The position numbers and the translations under genes were made by a program. Shown here in pieces: positions 18,735 through 27,908 of a stretch of 64,000 nt of DNA. The stretch is from positions 23,276 through 87,275 of the forward strand of contig CAJXPD010000006.1 in the NCBI GenBank assembly GCA_913057785.1. The letters are read 5' to 3'. Origin of the DNA: an uncultured Lewinella sp. GTDB lineage: Bacteria > Bacteroidota > Bacteroidia > Chitinophagales > Saprospiraceae. Within the stretch, counting starts at the first letter, position 1; the number at the start of each line of letters is the position of its first letter. Under the pieces are notes generated by a model. It ran no database searches and was not told the DNA's origin. It saw only the letters and a program-made list of their open reading frames with translations.

Positions 18735-20047
18735 AGTGGAGTCGATTAGGTTTACTTTTTCCAGCTGTTTTACTATGCTTTCCTGTCTTTGGACAGGACT
18801 TATTGACGCTGAAAGAGGCCATTGAAGTGGGCTTGGAAAACAACTATGGCATTAAGATTCGTAGAAATCAAGAAGCCATTGCCGCAAATAACAACAATAA
18901 GGGGAATGCAGGTATGCTACCGACCGTCAACACTAATGGAACGGTATCCTACACGAGTAATAATACAAGACAAAAGTTTTTCTCTGGGGATGAACGATCG
19001 GGAACAGGTGCAGGGAATACGAATCTCCGGCTAGGGGCATCCCTAAACTGGACAGCTTTCGATGGTTTCCAGATGTATGCACGTAAGGAAAGATTGGAGT
19101 TAGATCAAGTACAAAGCAAGGTGTTTACCAAGCAAGCCATGCAAGATCTAGTGTCTCAAATACAGACACTTTATTACGGGCTAGTACGGATTAATCAGCA
19201 GATCGATATCACTCAGCAATCCATTACTCTAAATGAAGATTTAAGAAACCTAGCATCTGGCAAGCTCCAGATTGGTACGGGGACGAACCTGGAAGTCCTT
19301 CAAACGCGAAACCGGGTAAATACGGATAGTTCTACCCTCTTAAACTTAGAGAATACCTTTCGGCAGAACCAGATCGCAATGAACCGACTCATGGGTAGGA
19401 CGGTAACTATCGAATTTACGGTCCCATTGGACATTCCAGAAACGCTCCTTCCACAGCTACAAGAACTTTCTGCCTTGGCCGTAGAGCAAAATTACGATAT
19501 GCGCTTGCTAAAACTGGATGAGCAAATCGCATTGACGCAAATTCGCGAAGCTCGATCCGCCCTCTACCCTACCGTTTCTGTGAACCTGGGTTACAATTAC
19601 AATTTCTCCCGTGCAGAAGTTGGTTTCCTACTTTCTAATCGCACCTTTGGCCCGACTGGTGGCCTCAGTTTCAACTACGACCTTTTCCCCGGAAGGAATA
19701 TCCGCAGAGACATCGACAATGCGACCATTTTGCAAGAAAACATCCAATTGACACAAGCCGATCTAAAGCAAAATATCGAAGCTTCCCTCTCCGAACAATA
19801 TCAAAACTATCAGGCCTTGGTCGGCTTAGAAGCTGTAGAACGCAAGAGTCTAGAAATCGCGGCACAAAACACCGCCCTCTCCCGGCAGCTTTACCGCTCC
19901 GGCCGCGCCACCAACTTCGATGTACGCGAAGCCATCCTCTCCGAAACACAAATTAAGGACCGCATTAGTGAAGTGATCTTCCGAAAGAAGTTGACGGAGA
20001 TTGAGATTAAAAGATTGGCGGGAATTCCGATGGAGGGGGTGGAGTAA
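18731..20047 (+). CDS. TolC-family outer-membrane efflux channel
   Basis: This 438-residue outer-membrane factor has a signal peptide (about 1-21, ending FPVFGQ). The two-fold repeated helical hairpins of TolC follow: first repeat from LLTLKEAIEVGLENNYGIKIRRNQEAIA, second from ALAVEQNYDMRLLKLDEQIALTQIREARSALYPTVSVNLGYNYN. The end, FDVREAILSETQIKDRISEVIFRKKLTEIEIKRLAG, is the usual last helix. It overlaps the pump gene by four bases and completes the operon. It probably serves as the exit duct for the RND pump encoded upstream. Confidence 0.93.
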   Translation: MKWSRLGLLFPAVLLCFPVFGQDLLTLKEAIEVGLENNYGIKIRRNQEAIAANNNNKGNAGMLPTVNTNGTVSYTSNNTRQKFFSGDERSGTGAGNTNLRLGASLNWTAFDGFQMYARKERLELDQVQSKVFTKQAMQDLVSQIQTLYYGLVRINQQIDITQQSITLNEDLRNLASGKLQIGTGTNLEVLQTRNRVNTDSSTLLNLENTFRQNQIAMNRLMGRTVTIEFTVPLDIPETLLPQLQELSALAVEQNYDMRLLKLDEQIALTQIREARSALYPTVSVNLGYNYNFSRAEVGFLLSNRTFGPTGGLSFNYDLFPGRNIRRDIDNATILQENIQLTQADLKQNIEASLSEQYQNYQALVGLEAVERKSLEIAAQNTALSRQLYRSGRATNFDVREAILSETQIKDRISEVIFRKKLTEIEIKRLAGIPMEGVE

Positions 20048-20256
20048 GTATACAGGAGTTCATGAGGTGGCCATCATTAGAATAGTTCCACTTCTTGATT
20101 CTCCCCTATAAAAAGAGATTTTCGCTTCATACCAAGCAAGTCCTTTTAGGCCTATATCAGTAATTTTCATACGATTATCAGCAATTACCATAACTTATTG
20201 AGCTTATTAAAGTTGATTTTTGCTATCAAGTTTTAACATCTAGAAATTATTTAGAA

Positions 20257-20661
20257 ATGAAACATGATCACGTAGCAATCCTTACCAGTGACTTTGAAAA
20301 GCTAACTTCATGGTACACTCAAAAACTTGGTTTGGAAATCACTAAGGAATGGACAGTGGAATTCATGCCCGGAATGCGTCTTGCATACTTAGGCAAAAAC
20401 GACTTTAAGATAGAAATCATTGGGAATATCCCTGCTTTAGGATCATCAGGTAAAAGTTTAAACCCGATGGAAAACCTTAATCCTGGGTACAATCATTTTG
20501 GAATTAAAGTTGAAAATATTGAATCCGTGTTGGAAAATTTAAAACAAAAAGGAGTTGAAGCAGCAGCTCCAGTAATGGATATACCGCAAGCAGGAATAAA
20601 AGCAGCAATCATTACAGATGTTGATGGCAATGTCATTGAGTTGATTGAGGAAAAGAAGTGA
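20257..20661 (+). CDS. VOC-family (glyoxalase/dioxygenase-like) protein
   Basis: This is a 134-residue single VOC unit made of two beta-alpha-beta-beta-beta modules. The N-terminal histidine (KHDHVAILTSDFEKLTSWYTQKLGLEI), the central GYNHFGIKVENIESVLENLKQKG and the terminal DVDGNVIELIEEK are in the usual metal-ligand positions (His early, His central, Glu at the end). The reaction cannot be deduced, because the superfamily includes glyoxalases, fosfomycin-resistance proteins and dioxygenases. It stands alone, 209 bases after the TolC gene and about 90 bases before an AraC regulator on the same strand, which may respond to related compounds. Confidence 0.88.
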   Translation: MKHDHVAILTSDFEKLTSWYTQKLGLEITKEWTVEFMPGMRLAYLGKNDFKIEIIGNIPALGSSGKSLNPMENLNPGYNHFGIKVENIESVLENLKQKGVEAAAPVMDIPQAGIKAAIITDVDGNVIELIEEKK

Positions 20662-20734
20662 AGTGTTTTGGCAAAAAACTGAAATCTAAACGCCATAATT
20701 TCACATTTACGATCTTCTGTTTATAGTATTCATC

Positions 20735-20742
20735 TAACTTTG
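20735..20742 (+). promoter_or_regulatory. Candidate Bacteroidota -7 promoter element
   Basis: TAACTTTG matches the Bacteroidota sigma-ABfr -7 consensus TAnnTTTG exactly. It ends seven bases before the chosen ATG at 20749, so the transcript would be nearly leaderless. The -33 region has no clear TTTG, which lowers confidence. Confidence 0.35.
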
Positions 20743-20748
20743 TCTTAC

Positions 20749-21663
20749 ATGCCAAAGACGATACACATAAAGTCGATTAGTCAATTTAGACAATTAGCTG
20801 GCTTAACTAAACCAAAGCATCCCAAGGTTAGCATTGACTACGGACTAGGTTGGCAGAACATGTCCGATTTAATTGGGAAAAAAATTGCTTCTGACCTGTA
20901 CTTTATAGTCTTTAAAAGTGGTAACTGTGGGCATCTGATGTATGGCCGAAACTCATATGATTTCGAAGGCGGAACCTTGTTATTTTTTGCCCCTGGACAA
21001 ATCATGCAATATGATGGTAATCCAGAACAAGACTTTGATCATAAGGAAGAATGGAGATTAGCCTTTCACCCAGATTTGATTCGAGCATCTGAGCTATCCA
21101 ATCAGATTAATAGCTATTCATTTTTCAATTACGATACACATGAAGGGCTCCACGTCTCTGAAGATGAAAAACACACCATTGAAGAAATCTTATCGAAGAT
21201 TCTTAAAGAATATAATCAACACATTGATAAACATAGCCAACGAATCATAATTGCAAATATTCACTTGATCTTAGACTATTGCCTCAGATTCTATGATCGT
21301 CAATTTTACACTAGAACGAATTTAAACTCTGATATTCTTTCTAAGTTTGAAAGGTTGCTAAATACTTATTACGGAACAGACAAGGTGCAAGAATTTGGTA
21401 TTCCCACCGTAAACTTTTGTGCTTCAGAATTGAACCTTTCAACAAATTATTTTAGTGATCTACTTAGAAAAGAAACGGGAAAATCTGCTCAGGAACATAT
21501 CCACTCTTTTATCATAGACAAAGCAAAAAATAGACTCCTAAATTCTTCCAATAAAGTAAGTGAAATTGGTTACTCTTTGGGGTTTGAGTACCCCTCTAAT
21601 TTTAGCAATTTATTCAAAGCCAAAACAGGTCTTAGTCCCAAGGAATTCAGGAATTCCAGCTAA
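20749..21663 (+). CDS. AraC-family transcriptional regulator
   Basis: This 304-residue regulator has an N-terminal cupin-like sensing region (FKSGNCGHLMYGRNSYDFEGGTLLFFAPGQIMQYDGN) and a C-terminal AraC DNA-binding domain from about 205 on. The second helix-turn-helix reads VSEIGYSLGFEYPSNFSNLFKAKTGLSPKEFRN. I start at ATG 20749 (MPKTIHIKS) and not at the TTG three codons earlier. It is convergent with the DoxX gene. The ligand is unknown. Proteins of this type often activate an adjacent oxidoreductase or transporter; here only the VOC gene is near. Confidence 0.9.
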   Translation: MPKTIHIKSISQFRQLAGLTKPKHPKVSIDYGLGWQNMSDLIGKKIASDLYFIVFKSGNCGHLMYGRNSYDFEGGTLLFFAPGQIMQYDGNPEQDFDHKEEWRLAFHPDLIRASELSNQINSYSFFNYDTHEGLHVSEDEKHTIEEILSKILKEYNQHIDKHSQRIIIANIHLILDYCLRFYDRQFYTRTNLNSDILSKFERLLNTYYGTDKVQEFGIPTVNFCASELNLSTNYFSDLLRKETGKSAQEHIHSFIIDKAKNRLLNSSNKVSEIGYSLGFEYPSNFSNLFKAKTGLSPKEFRNSS

Positions 21664-21726
21664 CTTTCTTATACTCCATAATAATTACCTATCAACTCTT
21701 TTATTTGCTTTGTACTGCCGACAGCC

Positions 21727-21766
21727 GTACGTTCCACACTGCTTTCCTAAAAGCTATGTAACGTAC
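21727..21766. repeat. Inverted repeat between convergent genes
   Basis: GTACGTT (21727-21733) and AACGTAC (21760-21766) are perfect reverse complements around a 26-base spacer, between the ends of the AraC and DoxX genes. It may be a weak terminator; there is no T-tract. Confidence 0.3.
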
Positions 21767-21772
21767 ATGTAA

Positions 21773-22132
21773 CTATTTAAAGGCATACTTCTGGGAAACA
21801 TAAGAAATAAGAAAGAATATCATTGCTAGCAAGGCATTGAGATGATTACCTGTACTGATGGCAAAGTGAGCCACTAGTGATAAGGTAAGATTGAAAAAGA
21901 ATCCAGCATACGCCCACTCTTTTAACCAATTAATTTTCCTATACCAAATTGCAATTAAACCTAAAGACTTCGCAACGACGAGAGGGTATACGAGGTAAGA
22001 AGGGTAACCTAATTTTAGGAAACCAGCACTAAATTTTTCGTACTGGGTGAGGTAAAGAACAATAGAACCGATAATAATAAATGAGAACAAAGCTGTGGAA
22101 ATCCAATAGACCAATTTGATATTTTTCCCCAT
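21773..22132 (-). CDS. DoxX-like small membrane protein
   Basis: This 119-residue protein has four predicted membrane helices, starting with IKLVYWISTALFSFIIIGSIVLY. It contains FLKLGYPSYLVYPLVVAKSLGLIAI, the typical second-helix pattern of the DoxX-like family, and AHFAISTGNHLNALLAMIFFLISYV. Members are quinone-linked or redox-related inner-membrane proteins of poorly known function. It is divergent from an HxlR regulator 126 bases away, a recurring Bacteroidota pairing in which the regulator controls the DoxX gene. Promoters for both genes must lie in those 126 bases. Confidence 0.82.
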   Translation of the reverse strand: MGKNIKLVYWISTALFSFIIIGSIVLYLTQYEKFSAGFLKLGYPSYLVYPLVVAKSLGLIAIWYRKINWLKEWAYAGFFFNLTLSLVAHFAISTGNHLNALLAMIFFLISYVSQKYAFK

Positions 22133-22258
22133 GATTAAGATTTTTTTCGAACAATAATTTTTGTAAAACTATACAAGGGGATATAAATTTGCTACTAAGT
22201 ATAGAAAATATAGTGGTTTCCTTTAGTAAACCACCTTTTGACATTAAATTCATCTCCC

Positions 22259-22615
22259 ATGAAGAAAATGGCGAATGCTTGTTCAAATCCAGATTGTGGA
22301 AAACAATTAATGGCTATTAGAGATGCCTTGGAAGTGTTGGGTGGCAAATGGAAAATTCCCATCATCTGCGTCTTGGCTTTTTATAAAAAGCAAGGATTCA
22401 AAGAATTGCAACGGGAAGTTGTAGGAATTACTTCCAAAATGTTGTCCAAAGAGCTAAAAGATTTAGAAGCCAATTTACTGGTTAAGAGAACGGTCTTAGA
22501 CACTCGTCCTATTACAGTAAAGTATGAGATTACACCTTATGGAATCTCTACTACTGCGCTTATCACAGAATTATACCAATGGGGAGTGGCTCATAGGAAA
22601 AAGGTGATGAGCTGA
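22259..22615 (+). CDS. HxlR-family transcriptional regulator
   Basis: This is a 118-residue single-domain winged-helix repressor/activator. I start at ATG 22259 (MKKMANACSN), because the longer frame begins with TTG and adds seven residues outside the family alignment. Hallmarks: IRDALEVLGGKWKIPIICVLA for helix 1-2, GITSKMLSKELKDLEANLLVKRTV for the recognition helix and wing, and YEITPYGIS near the end. Two N-terminal cysteines (CSNPDC) could sense redox or electrophile stress, as in other HxlR proteins such as HypR or YodB; this is inference. It is divergent from the DoxX gene and probably regulates it. Confidence 0.93.
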   Translation: MKKMANACSNPDCGKQLMAIRDALEVLGGKWKIPIICVLAFYKKQGFKELQREVVGITSKMLSKELKDLEANLLVKRTVLDTRPITVKYEITPYGISTTALITELYQWGVAHRKKVMS

Positions 22616-22627
22616 TACCCCTTTACT

Positions 22628-23317
22628 TTAAGGTGTAGAACTTTGAATTGTCTCCGGATCCTCATTCCATAAGACAATAGTAGACACGATAAAGAAGAGA
22701 ACTAGTATTAGATTGAAATGCCCCCCCATAATGATGGTCCAAGTTTTGCCCGACAATACTTTGCTAATCACCAGTTCGAAAAAAACCAAGGTAGTCAGTG
22801 GGTAAGCCAATAGTATCCACCTTGGGTACAGGGTCTTACGTTTCCAAACTTGCCCCATGAAAAATAGAGAAACGACACCAAAAATAGGGTACACAAATGC
22901 ACGAAGTACATCATTGGCCTCCCGGGCAAGTGCAATGCTTTGCTCTAAGTCTAGTTGATGATCTGTAGCTAATTTTGCGGAAGTAGCGATCGCCACAAAA
23001 GCCCCATGAATAACGCCATAAGCTATGAAAATACTACCAAACCCTAGGACAATGCCCTTGCGTATCGCTGGCTTTGCAGGACTGAAAGCAAAGTTTAGAT
23101 GAGGTAATCCTAACACATAACACCAGCTGGACAATAAGGCAGTGACGGTACTGGCCTTGATTCGAAAATCGGAGGCTTGACCCATATTCTGGACTAGATC
23201 TGTACTTTCCCCATTGAAATAAAACAACATATCTCCTGTGAATAAAATCAGCCCACCTAGTAATCCGAAAATCCCAGAAGTTCTAATCCACCATTTGTTG
23301 TTTTCCATATTGAACAA
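22628..23317 (-). CDS. Six-helix integral membrane protein, possibly DUF6796-like
   Basis: This 229-residue protein has six hydrophobic segments. The first two are FGLLGGLILFTGDMLFYF and ALLSSWCYVLGLPHLNFAF. A GMASEDFRIKAS-like loop (GQASDFRIKAS) lies between helices 1 and 2. It resembles the uncharacterised DUF6796 membrane family in overall pattern, though this name is from memory and unverified. Either ATG at 23317 or 23308 could be the start. It is convergent with the HxlR gene, with only 12 bases between the stops. The function is unknown. Confidence 0.7.
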   Translation of the reverse strand: MFNMENNKWWIRTSGIFGLLGGLILFTGDMLFYFNGESTDLVQNMGQASDFRIKASTVTALLSSWCYVLGLPHLNFAFSPAKPAIRKGIVLGFGSIFIAYGVIHGAFVAIATSAKLATDHQLDLEQSIALAREANDVLRAFVYPIFGVVSLFFMGQVWKRKTLYPRWILLAYPLTTLVFFELVISKVLSGKTWTIIMGGHFNLILVLFFIVSTIVLWNEDPETIQSSTP

Positions 23318-23515
23318 TTTAGTGCTGAATTGGCCTACATCCTAAGCTAAGTTAGGAAAAAAGGCTATTTAGTTTCTGAATGGCAGAACCTTGCTTATAT
23401 TTCTAGGAATACTTCCTGAGGGTGAGTATTGAGAACGAGATGTCAAGGTTCTAAAACAATCGGAGCAGGGTTTACATACAACATTGACAAATTATTCAGG
23501 CAAAACCAACAAGAT

Positions 23516-24367
23516 ATGTACCAAGAATTTCAACTGTCAAAACCAATACCAGGAAAGGTAGAATTTGTAGAGATGCCTGATGGCACGCGTATCCATACGA
23601 TTACCTCAGGAACTGGCAAAACCACCGTCCTACTGGCCCATGGTTACGGATTCAGTCACATTGAGTGGAATGTTATTGTAGAAGGTCTGAATCAATTAGA
23701 TTATCGAACAATAGTATTTGACCAGAGAGGGCATGGGAAATCAAGCATTGGTCAGGATGGGATTAGTTCAAGGTCAATGGCATCAGATTATAGAGGACTC
23801 ATTGAATACTTCAATTTAGAAGACTGCATACTGGTCGGACATTCCATGGGTGGATTCTTAGCGATGAAATTCTTGATTGATCATCCAGACATGCAGCAGA
23901 AGCACATTAAAAGTTGCGTGCTGATGGCCACTTTTGCGGGAGATGTGAACAAAAACAATTTTCAAAACCGTCTACAAATCCCATTGATTAAATCCGGAAT
24001 ATTGCTAAAGCTCATTAAATGGAAACCCATAGGAATAGGATTTGGGAAATCGCTGATAGGAGAAAATCCTGACCCTGAAATAGTACGCTCAATTCTTGAA
24101 ATTTTTCCACAGCAAGACCACTCAAAACTTGTCCCCATTTTAAAGGCCTTTGCAGATGAAAGTTATTACGATAGATTGAAAGGAATAAGCATTCCCTGTG
24201 CTGTGGTGATTGGGGATAAAGATGCCACCACACCCCCTTTTCATACCGACAATATCGTACAAGAAATACCGAACACTACCCGAATAGATATCCCAGGAAA
24301 GGGGCATTGTCTGAATTTCGAAGCACCGGATGAGATCATTAATGCCATTCAACTAATGGATAGGTAA
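23516..24367 (+). CDS. Alpha/beta-hydrolase fold enzyme
   Basis: This is a 283-residue hydrolase when started at ATG 23516 (MYQEFQLSKPIPG); the longer TTG frame adds 29 residues without domain similarity. The order of motifs is classical: oxyanion-hole LLAHGYGFSH, FDQRGHGKS, nucleophile elbow VGHSMGG (Ser), acid in VIGDKDATTPP (Asp) and base in GKGHCLNFEAPDE (His). There is no signal peptide, so it is cytoplasmic. It resembles esterases, haloperoxidase-like proteins and RsbQ-type hydrolases; the substrate cannot be told. The CrtO-like gene follows 47 bases downstream on the same strand. Confidence 0.92.
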   Translation: MYQEFQLSKPIPGKVEFVEMPDGTRIHTITSGTGKTTVLLAHGYGFSHIEWNVIVEGLNQLDYRTIVFDQRGHGKSSIGQDGISSRSMASDYRGLIEYFNLEDCILVGHSMGGFLAMKFLIDHPDMQQKHIKSCVLMATFAGDVNKNNFQNRLQIPLIKSGILLKLIKWKPIGIGFGKSLIGENPDPEIVRSILEIFPQQDHSKLVPILKAFADESYYDRLKGISIPCAVVIGDKDATTPPFHTDNIVQEIPNTTRIDIPGKGHCLNFEAPDEIINAIQLMDR

Positions 24368-24414
24368 CACAAGGTACAGCAAAGGCTGAAATCCATTGAA
24401 TACAATTTCAAGAA

Positions 24415-24900
24415 ATGATAACGAAACACTTAGTACTAGGTTTTGTATTTGGCGTATCTATGTCGATGATTTCATGGATAGTAGGGATGATCCTGAATAG
24501 TCTACTGATGAAGACTGAATACTATAAGAAACTGTCTAATCTAAATTTCGTCACAAGCAAAGTCTGGAACAAACGTCTCGGAATCAAATACTTCAAGTGG
24601 ATCGTCAAAAACACTTTTTTCAAGTTCTTCAATCAAGCCATTAAGGTACCCAGTAGGAAAACAGACTTGACCGAAATACGATATCAAATGACACTTTCTG
24701 AAATAAGTCATTTAATCGGATTTGCCTTTGTAACGCTTGTTGCCATCTATCAGAGTTTTAGAGTAAGCTTAGTATTCGGACTAATGATGATGATTGGCAA
24801 TTTTCTACTGAATCTATACCCTTCCCTATTGCAGCAAGAGAATAAAAGGAGAATTGATAAACTGATGGAAAGACAAAAGTCAGTAAACAACAATCCATAA
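24415..24900 (+). CDS. Membrane protein resembling CrtO-type diaponeurosporenoate acyltransferases
   Basis: This 161-residue membrane protein has an N-terminal helix (LVLGFVFGVSMSMISWIVGMIL), a cytoplasmic loop with WNKRLGIKYFKWIVKNTFFKFFNQ, and a pair of helices. The C-terminal pattern is ending N..LN.YPSLLQQENKRRIDKLM. The loop plus the (N/Y)-P-x-x-x-Q-x-x-N-x-x-R ending resemble the small glycosyl-4,4'-diaponeurosporenoate acyltransferase (CrtO) family, which is widely mis-named in Bacteroidota. No carotenoid genes are nearby, so the actual substrate is doubtful. The family assignment is tentative. Confidence 0.55.
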   Translation: MITKHLVLGFVFGVSMSMISWIVGMILNSLLMKTEYYKKLSNLNFVTSKVWNKRLGIKYFKWIVKNTFFKFFNQAIKVPSRKTDLTEIRYQMTLSEISHLIGFAFVTLVAIYQSFRVSLVFGLMMMIGNFLLNLYPSLLQQENKRRIDKLMERQKSVNNNP

Positions 24901-24983
24901 GTACAAGTAGATAAATTCGCCAAAAATTGAAATTATATATCGTAAGAAAGGGATATCTTTAGCAAAAACAAACCCAGACAGTC

Positions 24984-25871
24984 GTGCTAAAATTTTTCCG
25001 AAGGATAAGACGAAAACTACTTGACAATGGAAATTTGAAGAACTATCTCGCTTATGCAGTTGGAGAGATAGTCCTGGTCGTCATTGGAATTTTGATTGCG
25101 CTACAATTTAACAATTGGAATCAAGCGAACAGTGACGAAACCAAACTCGTCTCCTTACTACACGAATTAGCGGTAGATCTTGCCTTAGAAGTAGATGAAA
25201 GTGAGTGGGTCTTGGATTCCTACTTTAAGAAGGACTCCTTGATTGCGCTTAACTTAGCCGGAAAGCTGAAGGAGGAAGACATCCAGGCAATTTGTCCGGA
25301 ATGTCCAAGATTATTACTTCTAAACTATCCTAGAATTCCCTTCAATACAATCGCTTACGACCAGGTCAAATCAATGATCGATCGCATTCCAAAAAAGTAT
25401 GAGTATTTAATCAGTCAAATCAAACAACTGTATGAGGTCGATATCAAGACAGTGCTTGATAAGCAAGCAAGCATTGAGCTTCGAACCGGCGACTTCAAAA
25501 AATCACTCATATCTAGTTATCCTTGGTTTAGACAAATTCCGCACAGGCAATTGAGCCCAGAAGCAGTGGACTTTTTCCTGAATGATCCCATCTACATGAA
25601 CCGCTTGGCGGATTACCAGAATAGCGCACAAAATTTTTGGAGCTATGTGAATCAGTTCAGAGGAAGAGCGATTCATATCCTGCAGTTAATTTCTCAAATT
25701 GAGGATACGAATATTGCACAGATACTGGATGGCAAAGCCTACTTTCTAGACATCGATCAAGCCAAAAGAATTACTGGAAGTACAGCATCCAAAAATCCAA
25801 CAATCTTGAATTTGAGATTGAAACAGATCAATCTCGGATGTATGCCAATGGTCTTCAGGAGGATCGTGTAG
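24984..25871 (+). CDS. DUF6090-family membrane-anchored protein, apparently frameshifted near its end
   Basis: This 295-residue protein begins at GTG 24984. The start MLKFFRRIRRKLLDNGNL followed by a helix VGEIVLVVIGILIALQFNNWNQ is the standard N terminus of the Bacteroidota DUF6090 family: one membrane anchor, then a helical domain facing the periplasm. The last 22 residues (LNLRLKQINLGCMPMVFRRIV and neighbours) look like out-of-frame translation. From 25802 the -1 frame stays open to 25999 and gives a sensible beta-rich domain. One missing base near the A-run at 25791-25795 would explain this. The function of the family is unknown. Confidence 0.75.
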   Translation: MLKFFRRIRRKLLDNGNLKNYLAYAVGEIVLVVIGILIALQFNNWNQANSDETKLVSLLHELAVDLALEVDESEWVLDSYFKKDSLIALNLAGKLKEEDIQAICPECPRLLLLNYPRIPFNTIAYDQVKSMIDRIPKKYEYLISQIKQLYEVDIKTVLDKQASIELRTGDFKKSLISSYPWFRQIPHRQLSPEAVDFFLNDPIYMNRLADYQNSAQNFWSYVNQFRGRAIHILQLISQIEDTNIAQILDGKAYFLDIDQAKRITGSTASKNPTILNLRLKQINLGCMPMVFRRIV

Positions 25872-25999
25872 AATTAGTTCCGCAATCTGATTCTGTGTTT
25901 TATTTTACGCCCAGGTTCATCAAATTTAAATTCAGTAAGGAGTCCTTGTTCTTAGTAGGTTCGGACGGTTCGACCTTTACATTTGAAAAAATAGAGTAA
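25802..25999 (+). pseudogene. Out-of-frame C-terminal domain of the DUF6090 gene
   Basis: In the frame one base back from the upstream gene, the sequence reads NLEFEIETDQSRMYANGLQ, continues with VELVPQSDSVFYF and SLFLVGSDGSTF, and stops at 25997-25999. This is the pattern of the small beta domain that ends many Bacteroidota serine hydrolases and lipoproteins (ligand strand, L-x-P-x-S-x-x-x-F-Y-F). It has no start codon of its own and continues directly from the 24984 gene. I read it as the displaced end of that protein, by mutation or by sequencing error in the A-run. Confidence 0.6.
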
Positions 26000-26108
26000 A
26001 TGAAGCATGGAGCATAGAAAACTCATTCCCACTACTCTACCGCTTTGTAAAGTAGATGGGAAGTCTTAATCCTCTAATCTCTTGTAACAATTACCCATCA
26101 AGTTCGTC

Positions 26109-27863
26109 ATGAGGAAAACGGAACTCATGACTAGAAGCCATCTATTACTCCTTATTACTGTTTTACACTCCTTCCTACCTGCACTAGCTCAAAATGATTT
26201 AGGTCAAAGACTCATCCAAAAGACACAAAGTCTGATCGAAGAAAAAATGGAAACGGAAAAAATTGTAGGAGTGAGTGCAGCTATCATCCTGAATGATTCT
26301 ATTCTTTGGGAGAAGGGCTTTGGATATGCCGATATAGAGAAGCAGGTAGCCATGGATGAAAATACCGTTGTCCATATCGGCTCTATTACAAAACCAGTTA
26401 CAGCTCTATGTGCCATGCAACTTCAAGAGCGGGGCTTACTTGACATTAATGAACCCATTACTACCTACTTACCTCAATTCGATCCGCACAACCAATTCGG
26501 AGATAATAGCGAAATCACCGTGAAACATTTGATCATGCATGCTGCGGGTTTGCAGGGAGATATTTTCAAAAACAGTGACCTAGCATCAGGGAAGTATACC
26601 GATGTGGTGGATTTCATAAATAAAACACAGGTGTTGTATCCCCCCGGCCGTCTGGAGTATTATTCTAATGCAGGCTACAACATTCTAGGGCATATTATCA
26701 GACAAGTAAGTGGCGTAGATTATGCTCAGTATGTGCATGAGCATATTTTCAAGCCTTTAGGTATGACCCAATCGGGATTCTATATGGATTCTTTAGCGAA
26801 TAGTACGAAAATTTATGATAGAAATGGCCAGCAGGTCATAGACTACCCATTGCGAGATATCGCTTCCGGAGGCATTTACTGTAGTATCCATGATTTGGCC
26901 CTTTTAGCCCAGGGGATCATCAATTCCTATCACGGCCAGTCTCCTGCTCTTGTGGATAGCACCACGATGAGACAAATCTTTACGCTTCAAAATAAAGCGG
27001 TAGGTTATGTCATCGGAAGGAACAAACGGGGGTTGGGCTGGTATCTATTTGAAAACGAGGACGGACTGGCTGCTAATCATACCGGATCCGCGGGATATGC
27101 TTTTGCACATCTGATGGTTTTCCTCAAGGATAAAGCAGCCATCATGCTGCTAACCAATTCTCCCAATGGTAGAGCACTAGCTGAAAATGCGGGTTACAAC
27201 CTCCTTGAAGACTTTGGCCTAGCAATAGCTGATGTATTCCTGCCCCAACTGATAGATGAAAAAAAGGAGATCTACGATGAGCCTATTACCGTATCAAAAG
27301 AGATATTGAAAGCATACGTAGGAAACTATGGAGAGGCGATATCCTACTCAAGGGTTTTTCTAGAAAACGATACCTTACAAATCACTAGAGGCGCTGAATC
27401 ATTCAGTTTAATTCCGAAAAGTTCTACCTCTTTTGCTCCAGTAGATAGCAATGGAAATGAAATACAAGGCACATTTTACCATTTCAAGGATATAGGTCCT
27501 TTCCCTTGTTTGGTACTGAAGCGTGATCAGACAGAACGAGTATTGGGATATAAATTTGCCCCTGTTAATAGCAAGAAATGGCAAGAGAAAGTCGGAAGGT
27601 ATGAGCATTTTGGCTATCAATTGAAGGCCGGAGATATGAAATTTGAAAGCATCGAACTCAAAATCACTGAGGACGATGTACTGCTTGCGGTCATCTATGC
27701 CTCAGGGAATATTCAATATCCTATGCCGATTGATCTCATCTCGGAAAAATATGGGAAAACAGCAGGTTTACTAGCCGGCTATGGTTGGACTTTAACTTTT
27801 ACGGAAAACGATACATATTATCTTGTCGATTTCGCAGGCTTAACTTTTAGGAAAGAAAAATAG
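26109..27863 (+). CDS. Serine hydrolase, beta-lactamase/class C-like, exported
   Basis: This 584-residue protein has a signal peptide (about 1-27, ending PALAQ). The penicillin-binding-protein-like catalytic domain spans about 35-375. The S-x-x-K motif is Ser92-I-T-Lys95 (GSITKP), the Tyr motif is Y-S-N (185-187), and the third motif is HTGSAGY near residue 325. The remaining 200 residues form beta-rich C-terminal domains, as in Bacteroidota beta-lactamase-related hydrolases. Members include D-aminopeptidases, esterases and peptidases; true beta-lactamase activity is unlikely given the long C-terminal region, though that is inference. It is probably periplasmic. Confidence 0.92.
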   Translation: MRKTELMTRSHLLLLITVLHSFLPALAQNDLGQRLIQKTQSLIEEKMETEKIVGVSAAIILNDSILWEKGFGYADIEKQVAMDENTVVHIGSITKPVTALCAMQLQERGLLDINEPITTYLPQFDPHNQFGDNSEITVKHLIMHAAGLQGDIFKNSDLASGKYTDVVDFINKTQVLYPPGRLEYYSNAGYNILGHIIRQVSGVDYAQYVHEHIFKPLGMTQSGFYMDSLANSTKIYDRNGQQVIDYPLRDIASGGIYCSIHDLALLAQGIINSYHGQSPALVDSTTMRQIFTLQNKAVGYVIGRNKRGLGWYLFENEDGLAANHTGSAGYAFAHLMVFLKDKAAIMLLTNSPNGRALAENAGYNLLEDFGLAIADVFLPQLIDEKKEIYDEPITVSKEILKAYVGNYGEAISYSRVFLENDTLQITRGAESFSLIPKSSTSFAPVDSNGNEIQGTFYHFKDIGPFPCLVLKRDQTERVLGYKFAPVNSKKWQEKVGRYEHFGYQLKAGDMKFESIELKITEDDVLLAVIYASGNIQYPMPIDLISEKYGKTAGLLAGYGWTLTFTENDTYYLVDFAGLTFRKEK

Positions 27864-27908
27864 ACAGGATTAATAGCATGCATAAGCTGTAGCTATATAA
27901 ATTGCAGT

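Noticed and set aside
25791-25810. Programmed -1 ribosomal frameshift in the DUF6090 gene
   Set aside because: The A5 run does not fit the X-XXY-YYZ slippery pattern in the reading frame, and no strong pseudoknot is visible; mutation or sequencing error is simpler.
26109-27863. Antibiotic-resistance beta-lactamase
   Set aside because: The catalytic motifs are shared with many esterases and peptidases, and the long C-terminal domains are typical of non-resistance hydrolases.
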